Made by a program: the position numbers and the translations under genes. A stretch of DNA of 5,376 bases, taken from Bacilli bacterium (lineage in GTDB: Bacteria; Bacillota_I; Bacilli_A; RF39; UBA660). The stretch covers positions 1 to 5,376 of the forward strand of contig JAAWCI010000081.1 in NCBI GenBank assembly GCA_022793145.1, given 5' to 3'. Below are positions 1 through 5,376 of the stretch, one piece after another. The notes beneath the pieces were generated by a model. The model did not search any database and had not been told where the DNA came from. It worked only from the letters and a program-made list of their open reading frames with translations. The stretch's first letter is position 1. Each line of letters opens with the position of its first letter.

Positions 1-3000
1 AATTATTTGGAACAGAAGAAAATCCAGTCAAAATTAATTATAATAATCCAGGATCATCTACTGATAACAATAAATTTATACATATTAATCCAAGCGGACA
101 AGCAATCATGAATTATTCTGTGATAAAGAATGGTTATAATAATCCAGGATCTTCAATTGGGCCAGTAGATGCGATATATAATGAGGGTACATTAGAGGGT
201 AATAATATTAGAATAGAAAAATCTGGTAATGCTTTATGTCTTGGAAGAGTAACAAATAATGGAGATATTTCATTAAAAAATAGTGTGCTTCCAGATACTG
301 TAATGATAGGTGAAGATAGTAGGAATTTAGTATTGGAAGAAAATATTCTTAATTCTAGTATAATATTAAATTATAGACCAAATGGAAGCGTTTCTATAAA
401 AAATAATAAAATAACAGGAAGTGATTATGGAAACTACGTTATAAAGGCATTATTAGACATTGTAGATGAAAATTTATTTGTTAATGTTTCTGGAAATCGA
501 AATACATATAATTTTAAATATAGTGAGATTTTATTAATTCCAAATAATGTTAATAATGTAAAAATTCCAGCTGGTTCATACGTGCTTTTTGGAGATATGA
601 CGATTCCTGAAAATACAATATTAGAAATATCTTCAGGTGCAACATTAAAAATTCAAAAAGATAACATGATAACTGTAAATGGTATTTTAAATTTATCAGG
701 GCAAGATAATTCGCCTACAATGATAACAAGTGAGGAAGTTACTACATCTAGCTATTATGGTAATGGTATTGTAATTAATAGTAGTGGTCAAATGATTGCT
801 AGTAATGCAGAAATTAAAAATTTAAAAGGTTTTGCAATTACAAATTATGGTCAACTTAGTATATGGAATTCTAAAATAATAGGTGGAATAAAATATGATA
901 CAGAAAATTTAGATCAGTTATTGGTGAATAATTCTATTAATGGTTCTATTACTTCCAATATAGTAGTAAAAGCCCCTTATAATTATTGGGGGTCAGAAAA
1001 AGGGCCAAAGTTTAAAAATCCATACACAGGTTCTTATGAGGGAGGATTTTATACAGTTAGTGATAATATTCAGTTTTATCCTTATAATACAACATTTATT
1101 AAAAATGATGAAGCTTCATTAGAATTAATTAAAACAATTGTCTATGATGCACCTCATTTTGGAAAAGTAGGAGTCAATTCTTTTAACGGAAATTATAGTA
1201 GGAAATATGTAGATTTCGAAGTATCAAATAATTTGAATATTATAAGAACTTACAATTCTAAAAATACAAAAGAAAGTATATTGGGGTATGGATGGTCATT
1301 TAGTTATGATTCTTATGTAGAAAAACATCCTTATGGAGATCATTCCTATCTTGTTCATTTACCAGATAGTTCTATTAATGTCTTTATGAAACAGGATGAA
1401 CAATATGTTTCTTTAAATAGTAGAAATACATTCCAAATTGTAAATGAGAAATATGTATTAACAACAAAAGAACAAATGATTTATACTTATGGTAAAAATG
1501 GAAAGTTAGAAAGTATTACTGATCAATATGGAAATAAAACCGTTTTAACTTATACGAATCATTTGTTAACTTCTATTACAGATTCTAATCATAGAACTTA
1601 TATATTAGAATATCAAAATGATTTGCTTACCAAAGTTACTGATCCAATGAATAGAACAACAGAATATCGCTATAAAGATAATTTACTTTCTAAAGTAATC
1701 AATACAAATGGCATTGAAACTATTTATAGTTATAATGAATCTAAACAATTAATTCATATAAAAGAAAATAATTATATTATGTTAACACTAGAGTATATAA
1801 CAGAAGGTATTTATAAAGATTATATTTCTAAATTAACCAATGAAAAAGGATTAACTATAACATATACTTATGATAGTAGTTCTAATATGACAACAGAAAC
1901 AGATTCAAATAATAGGATTACAAAAAAATATTATGATAGAGATGGTTATGTCTATAAAGAAATTAATCCAAATGGAAATGCTAAAACAACCACTTATCAG
2001 TTAGAAAATGGAACAAATAAATATGGAGAGGTAGCGTCTATTACTGATATTAATTCAGCAAAAACAACTTATACAAGAGATGAAAAAGGAAATATTATCA
2101 AAGTAACCAATCCGGATTCTGGAATCAAACAATATACCTATAATTCTAAAAATCAAGTCACCAAAGAAATCAATGAAGTTGGAAGCATTACAGAATATAT
2201 TTATGATACTGATGAAGTTACATTATTAAAACAAGTAAAACCATTAGATGGGAAAACTATATATAGTGAAGAAGCAGATCAAAGCAAATTTCAAATTATT
2301 TCTTACACTTATTATGAACCTTCTGAAGTAAATAATATCAAAGGATTAATCAAAACAAAAACAGATGATAAAGGAACAACCACTTATACTTATAATGACA
2401 ATGGAGACATTATTTCTATTATGAATGCAAATAATGTTGAAACAGTTTATACAAGAAATAAACTAGGTTGGACTTTAACAGAACAGGTAGAAGATGGTTA
2501 TATTACAGAATATGAGTATGACAATCGTGGAAATGTCACAAGTATCAGAAAAGATTCTAAATTAATTTCTAAAACAGAATACAATTATCAAAATAAACCA
2601 ATTAAAGTAATGGATGGAAATTGTAAAGAAATTACGTTAATTACAAATGTTACAAAATCTTTAAATTGGAATTCCAATCAAAGTTTACTTTCTACAAGTG
2701 ACAATAGTATGATCTGTGATGCAATTACTTATGAATATGATATTTCAGGAAATAAAATAAAAGAAACTGATAGAGAAGGTAATATTACGACTTATCAATA
2801 TGATCAATATGGAAATGTAATAAGAAAAAATCTTCCAAATGATTCAAATTATGTTTATGAATATGATACTTTAAATAGATTAGTAAAAACTTCTTTTGAA
2901 GAGGGAGAAGAGACAACTTTATTAGAAGAAAAAACTTATACATTAGGTTCTACTTCTACAGTAACAACTAAAACACATACAAATGATACTGATTTCAAAA

Positions 3001-5376
3001 CTATGGTAGAAAGTTATAATAATCGTGGATTTAAAACAATAGAAAAATTAGAAACAAATTCAGCAACCACCAATTATTATAAAAATGGTCAAGTTTCATC
3101 AACTGTAGATAGAAATGGAGCATATACATATTATTACTATGATAAAGTAAATCAGTTAAGTAAAAAATGTGTTCAAGCAAATAGTTATTATATTTGTACT
3201 CTTTATACTTATGATCATTTAGGCAGATTAATAGAAGAAAAAATAGGAAAAAATACAGTTTCTTCTAGTGGAACACCATCTAGTTATGTTATAACAACTT
3301 ACGAGTATGATAATATAGGACAAGTGATTAAAAAAACAACTTCAAGTGGAGAAGAAATAGAATATACTTATGATATTTATGGAAATGTTTTAACACAAAA
3401 AATAAAAATCAGTGAAGATAAATATCAAACAAAGACATATGAATATAATGATTTAAATAAAGTGACAAAAGAGAATTTAGAAGGAATTATTACAGCTTAC
3501 GAATACGATGGAGTTGGGAATTTATTAAAGAAAACAACTGGTGAAAATGTTGTTACAGAATATCAATATAATAAGAACTATCAAATAACAAAAACAATAT
3601 TAGATAACATAACTCAAGAAATGATTTCTTATGACAATATGGGAAATGTAATAGAAAAAACAGATTCAAATGGAAATATTACAAAATATAGTTATGATAA
3701 ACGTAATAATGTAATAAAAGAAACGAGTCCTAAAAATTTTATTACAACACATTCTTATGACTCTAATAATCGTTTGATAAAAACAAAGGAACAAGATAAA
3801 ACAACTGTTTATAGTTACGATAAATTTGACAATGTCATTTCAAAAACAATCAATGATACAATTATTTATCAATACACTTATGATAAAAACAATAATGTAT
3901 TAAAAGAAATAGATCCATTAGGAAATAGTGTAACTTATGCTTATGATCAGTTAAATAGAATTGTTCGAGTAACAGATAAATTAGGCAATTACAAAACTTA
4001 TAGTTATGATACGTTATCAAATATAGTAACAGAAAGAAATGAAAAGAGTATTTATACTTATTCTGTTTATGATGAAAGAGGAAACGTAAAAGAGAAAAAA
4101 GTAGGTTCTTTAGTCATAGAACAAAATGAATATGATTTGATGAATAATTTAACTAAGAAAAAAGATGCAAATAACAACATAACAACTTATGAATACAATA
4201 CATTAAATCAGTTAGTCAAGAAAACAAATCCATTGGGTTATATTGAAGAATATGAATATGATAAAAATGGAAATGTTGTAAAAATTAAAACAAGCAATAA
4301 AGTAATTTTGTATTCTTATGATAATCGAGGCAATTTATTAAAGACAGTAGAAGAATCAACGGATGGAAAACAAAAAATTGAGACTTCAAAAGAGTATGAT
4401 AACAACAATAATGTGATTAAAGAAATTGATGGAAATGGCAATATTACAATTCATACTTATGATAGTTTAAATAATCTTATTAAAACCAAAAATCCTCTTA
4501 ATCAAGAGACCACATATGAATATGATAGTCATAATAATCTAGTGAAAGAAACCAATTATTTAGGAGATTCTAAAGTTTATATTTATGATTCATTTGATAG
4601 AGTGATAGAAAAGAAAAATGAGTTAAATGAAACAATTGAAAAACTAGAGTATGATTTAAATGGGAGACAAATAAAAAGCATAGATGGATTAGGTCATACA
4701 ACTACATTTGTTTATGATAAATTAGATAGAGTGATTGAAAAGATGGATCCATTAAATAGAAGCGAAAAAACAACTTATGATGCATTAGGAAATGTGTTAA
4801 CAAAAACAGATCCAAATGGAAATATCACAAGATATGAATATAATAATTTTAACAAAGTGACAAAAATAACAAATCCTCTAAATGAAGTAACCATTTATAC
4901 TTATGATAACAATAATAATTTATTAACTGTTACAGATGGAAATAACAAAAGAACGATTTATACTTATAATGCGCTCAATTTAGAGTTAACAGAAAAAGAC
5001 CCATTAGGAAATATAGAAACAAAGGAATATAATAGTAATGGAACTTTAAAGAAGAAAACAACCAAAAATGGTTCAGAAATTTTTTATAGTTATGATATTC
5101 ATGATAGATTGATAAAAGAAAATGATATTGTTTATAAGTATGATAACAATAACAATTTACTAGAAATCAAAGAAAATGAGAATGCCATTACTAGAACTTA
5201 TGATTCTCTAAATAGAGTTATTAAAAAGATAGAAAATGGTTTCACAACAACCTTTATGTATTCTGATTATACAGAAACTAGTATTGATCCAAAAGGAAAT
5301 GAAACAATTAAAAAGTTTGATAAAACTGGTAGATTAAAAGAAGTAGTAGGGAATGCTAGTTATATTTATAATTTAG
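1..5376 (+). CDS. Giant Rhs/YD-repeat protein with N-terminal beta-helix region (partial at both ends)
   Basis: The reading frame with its first full codon at 3 stays open for 1,791 codons and runs off both edges. In order the product has a beta-helix-like region (residues 1-362), an Rhs entry domain (about 381-491) and about 56 YD repeats (492-1791). Proteins of this family (Rhs, WapA, TcC-like) are exported and fold their YD repeats into a hollow beta-sheet shell that commonly encloses a variable C-terminal toxin; that is family knowledge. No signal peptide, membrane segment, anchor, Rhs core-closing motif or toxin is visible, because both termini lie outside. E. coli Rhs cores have about 28 YD motifs, so this array is roughly twice as long. 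Codon use is strongly A/T-biased and uniform throughout, with no frameshift. The substrate and role (contact-dependent competition, adhesion or other) cannot be decided from this piece. Confidence 0.95.
38..55 (+). repeat. 18-base direct repeat, copy 1
   Basis: The sequence ttataataatccaggatc occurs here and identically at 134-151, 96 bases (32 codons) downstream in the same frame. It encodes Y-N-N-P-G-S. It probably reflects an internal repeat of the beta-helix turn and not a mobile or regulatory element. Confidence 0.9.
134..151 (+). repeat. 18-base direct repeat, copy 2
   Basis: This is an exact copy of 38-55. It encodes the same Y-N-N-P-G-S turn, and both copies are followed by Ser. The flanking protein sequences are otherwise only weakly similar. 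Confidence 0.9.
591..1100 (+). other. Beta-helix-like module 2
   Basis: Residues 197-362 follow a layout common in bacterial surface proteins. A lead-in strand pair (T-I-P-E-N-T-I-L-E-I at 200-209) is followed by S-G-A-T-L-K-I (211-217). Then comes the V-N-G-I-L-N-L-S-G-Q-D-N-S-P element (225-238), corresponding to the usual 'V-x-G-x-L-x-x-x-G-T-x-x-N-P-I' pattern. Further strand-turn repeats (NAEIKNLKG, GQLSIWNSKI) run to the closing cap at about 324. This arrangement is often found just before Rhs entry domains or in cell-surface beta-helix proteins. It probably forms a rigid stalk or glycan-contacting part. The boundaries are approximate. Confidence 0.7.
972..1088 (+). other. N-Y-W-G / G-P / V-S-D-N beta-helix closing motif
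   Basis: Residues 324-362 contain N327-Y328-W329-G330, then G-P, then N-P, and finally V352-S-D-N followed by an aromatic F-Y-P. The pattern 'N-W-W-G...G-P...N-P...V-S-D-N-V-x-F-x-P-W' is a recurrent cap at the end of parallel beta-helix surface domains. Here Tyr replaces the first Trp, and Tyr follows the last Pro. It marks the junction between the beta-helix part and the Rhs part about 30 residues later. I recognised it by eye and did not run a profile. Confidence 0.75.
1143..1475 (+). other. Rhs entry domain (DUF6531-like) and first hairpins
   Basis: Residues 381-491 match the conserved segment that opens Rhs and WapA-type shells. V391-N-S-F-N-G-N corresponds to the usual 'V-x-x-x-T-G-N' start. 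Y-V-D-F-E-V follows, matching 'x-T-D-L-x-I'. R-T-Y-N-S matches the hallmark 'R-x-Y-N-S', and L427-G-Y-G-W431-S-F-S-Y-D matches 'L-G-x-G-W-x-x-x-Y'. Next come a H-L-P-D-S-S strand and the Y-V-L-T-T strand that lead directly into the first YD unit. In known structures this part plugs or seals one end of the shell. All the landmark residues are present, so the shell looks structurally intact at this end. Confidence 0.85.
1929..2069 (+). other. Aberrant 47-residue YD unit
   Basis: Residues 643-689 open with Y-Y-D-R-D-G-Y-V and a normal N-P-N-G-N turn. An extra strand pair follows, with K-Y-G-E-V and then a second D-I-N-S turn, before the next unit at 2070. It reads like two units in which the second lost its leading Y-D. 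This matches the generally looser organisation of the first half of the array. Confidence 0.55.
2583..2732 (+). other. Aberrant 50-residue YD unit with two cysteines
   Basis: Residues 861-910 begin as a YD unit (N-Y-Q-N-K-P-I-K-V-M-D-G-N) but then lose the pattern for about 30 residues before the next normal unit at 2733. The stretch contains C874, C905 and W889, the last tryptophan I found in the window. Either a unit has decayed, or an insertion loop projects from the shell. There is no frameshift, since the frame and codon bias continue through it. Confidence 0.6.
2859..3011 (+). other. Aberrant 51-residue YD unit, Thr-rich
   Basis: Residues 953-1003 start with a clear E-Y-D-T-L-N-R-L-V-K unit. 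An acidic run (E-E-G-E-E) and a Thr-rich strand pair (S-T-S-T-V-T-T-K-T) follow, before the pattern returns as S-Y-N-N-R-G at 3012. Strand-like alternation remains, so this could be a longer hairpin extending beyond the shell wall and not disorder. Similar elongated hairpins occur in Rhs shells in general. Confidence 0.55.
3642..3688 (+). repeat. Long-range near-identical repeat, copy 1 (type A unit)
   Basis: These 47 bases match 4788-4834 at 40 positions by hand count. They encode G-N-V followed by K-T-D-x-N-G-N-I-T. Most differences are synonymous or confined to the two residues after G-N-V. Confidence 0.85.
4582..4613 (+). repeat. Near-identical repeat, copy 1 (D-R-V-I-E-K)
   Basis: These 32 bases match 4711-4742 at 28 positions. 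The copies lie 129 bases (43 codons, two units) apart and both encode Y-D-x-x-D-R-V-I-E-K. Confidence 0.85.
4711..4742 (+). repeat. Near-identical repeat, copy 2 (D-R-V-I-E-K)
   Basis: This is the partner of 4582-4613, with 28 of 32 bases matching. Here it lies in a type B unit, whereas the first copy lies in a type D unit. Confidence 0.85.
4788..4834 (+). repeat. Long-range near-identical repeat, copy 2 (type A-like unit in a C slot)
   Basis: This stretch matches 3642-3688 at 40 of 47 bases, 1,146 bases (382 codons) away. In the four-unit phasing it sits where a type C unit is expected, yet it has the A-type D-P-N-G-N-I-T turn. Confidence 0.8.

Larger units (their letters stand above)
3..590 (+). 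other. Beta-helix-like module 1 (5' truncated)
   Basis: Residues 1-196 are rich in Asn, Gly, Ser and Ile/Val, with short alternating strands such as GDISLKNS and GSVSIKNNKITG. This is the look of right-handed parallel beta-helix repeats. The first residues, LFGTEENPVKI, align without gaps to residues 231-241 of the next module (LSGQDNSPTMI), an offset of 230 residues. The window therefore opens inside a module whose front part lies upstream. Such regions in surface proteins bind carbohydrate or act as elongated stalks; the ligand here is unknown. No catalytic residues can be assigned. The frame is certain, but the fold rests on pattern only. Confidence 0.6.
4392..5087 (+). repeat. Most regular block: 11 YD units of 21 residues (one of 22)
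   Basis: Residues 1464-1695 hold eleven consecutive units with a nearly strict 63-base period; only the fourth, at 4581-4613 and onward, has one extra codon. Turns carry D-P-L-G, D-P-L-N, N-P-L-N or D-G-N-G. The strictness contrasts with the 5' half of the array. It suggests either a tighter structural constraint or more recent expansion by unequal recombination. Pairwise DNA matches within the block are high only over short stretches. Confidence 0.85.
1476..5376 (+). repeat. YD-repeat array, about 56 units, continuing past the window
   Basis: From residue 492 the protein is almost entirely built of the Rhs/YD unit: aromatic-Y-[DN]-x-x-[GN]-[NR]-[LV]-x-x-x-x-[DN]-[PG]-x-G-x-x-T-x-Y, typically 20-22 residues (60-66 bases). 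I counted about 56 units by hand. The count is approximate because some units are degenerate. The first 25 are irregular, with several long or broken ones; the last 30 are much more uniform. Each unit is a beta-hairpin in known structures, and successive hairpins spiral into a hollow shell. The closing core sequence with its D-P-x-G-R-F-type motif and the C-terminal tip are not reached. The Gly-Asn turn is often replaced by Asn-Asn. Confidence 0.95.
3366..5376 (+). repeat. Four-unit (A-B-C-D) super-repeat inside the YD array
   Basis: YD units in this part recur in groups of four, with groups starting at 3366, 3627, 3876, 4128, 4392, 4647, 4899 and 5139. The spacings are 261, 249, 252, 264, 255, 252 and 240 bases, all multiples of three. 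Position A usually ends D-[SPAG]-x-[GN]-x-x-T. Position B carries Y-[DN]-x-L-N or a close variant. Position C is 20-21 residues and mostly lacks D-P-x-G. Position D varies most in length (17-26 residues). The 3366 group fits least well at A, and the last group is cut by the window edge. I assigned groups by reading the translation; no self-alignment was computed. Confidence 0.65.

Noticed and set aside
108..110. In-frame ATG as a possible gene start
   Set aside because: The frame is open upstream, and residues 1-11 align with an internal module element. No ribosome binding site stands before it. The true start is outside the window.
3330..3336. A-runs as phase-variation tracts (also 1922-1928)
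   Set aside because: The longest runs found are seven A, which is ordinary in this A+T-rich coding DNA. They are not placed near a gene start.
1..5376. Alternative code with TGA read as Trp, as in Mycoplasma
   Set aside because: All five Trp codons found are TGG and no in-frame TGA was seen. With such A+T bias a code-4 organism would be expected to use TGA mostly. The sample of five is small, but it favours the standard code.
3366..5376. CRISPR-like array
   Set aside because: The periodic DNA is a continuous reading frame of YD repeats of about 63 bases that vary at many positions. There are no identical repeats separated by unique spacers.
1..5376. Separate genes in other frames or on the minus strand
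   Set aside because: The + strand frame from 3 explains every base with recognisable domains. I saw no recognisable protein motif or ribosome binding site in the other frames, although I did not translate them exhaustively.
5088..5376. Start of the Rhs core-closing region or toxin tip
   Set aside because: Units here are somewhat shorter (17-21 residues) but still YD-type. No D-P-x-G-R-F or Y-Y-D-P motif is present before the window ends.

Overview
The whole window is the interior of one very large protein-coding gene on the + strand. The frame whose first complete codon is at position 3 runs for 1,791 codons without a stop. Neither the start nor the end of the gene is present. I see no intergenic DNA, RNA gene, promoter, terminator or second gene. 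Residue numbers below count from the codon at position 3.

The product is a large Rhs/YD-repeat (RHS-repeat) surface or secreted protein. Its domains run as follows. (1) About 1-1100: a right-handed parallel beta-helix-like region made of two modules about 230 residues apart, the first cut by the window edge. It is closed by a characteristic N-Y-W-G...G-P...V-S-D-N cap. (2) About 1143-1475: the conserved entry segment of Rhs proteins (DUF6531-like, G-x-G-W motif). (3) 1476 to the end: about 56 YD repeats, mostly 20-22 residues each. The Rhs core-closing segment and the variable C-terminal tip, which often carries a toxin, would lie downstream of the window. No effector activity or immunity gene can therefore be seen here.

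The most notable pattern is a higher-order period in the YD array. From about 3366 to 5376, repeats recur in groups of four (types A-B-C-D, about 80-88 residues). Each position has its own signature: A ends with D-x-[GNL]-[NG], B has Y-[DN]-x-L-N, C is short and usually lacks the D-P-x-G turn, and D is the most variable in length. One group breaks the rule in a way that suggests local copying.

The DNA is very A+T-rich. Codons favour A/T endings and AGA for arginine. All five tryptophans I found are TGG and no in-frame TGA occurs, so the standard bacterial code fits. This suggests a low-GC Bacillota-type bacterium (Bacilli or Clostridia), possibly an uncultured host-associated one. That placement is inferred from composition and protein type, not from a marker gene.
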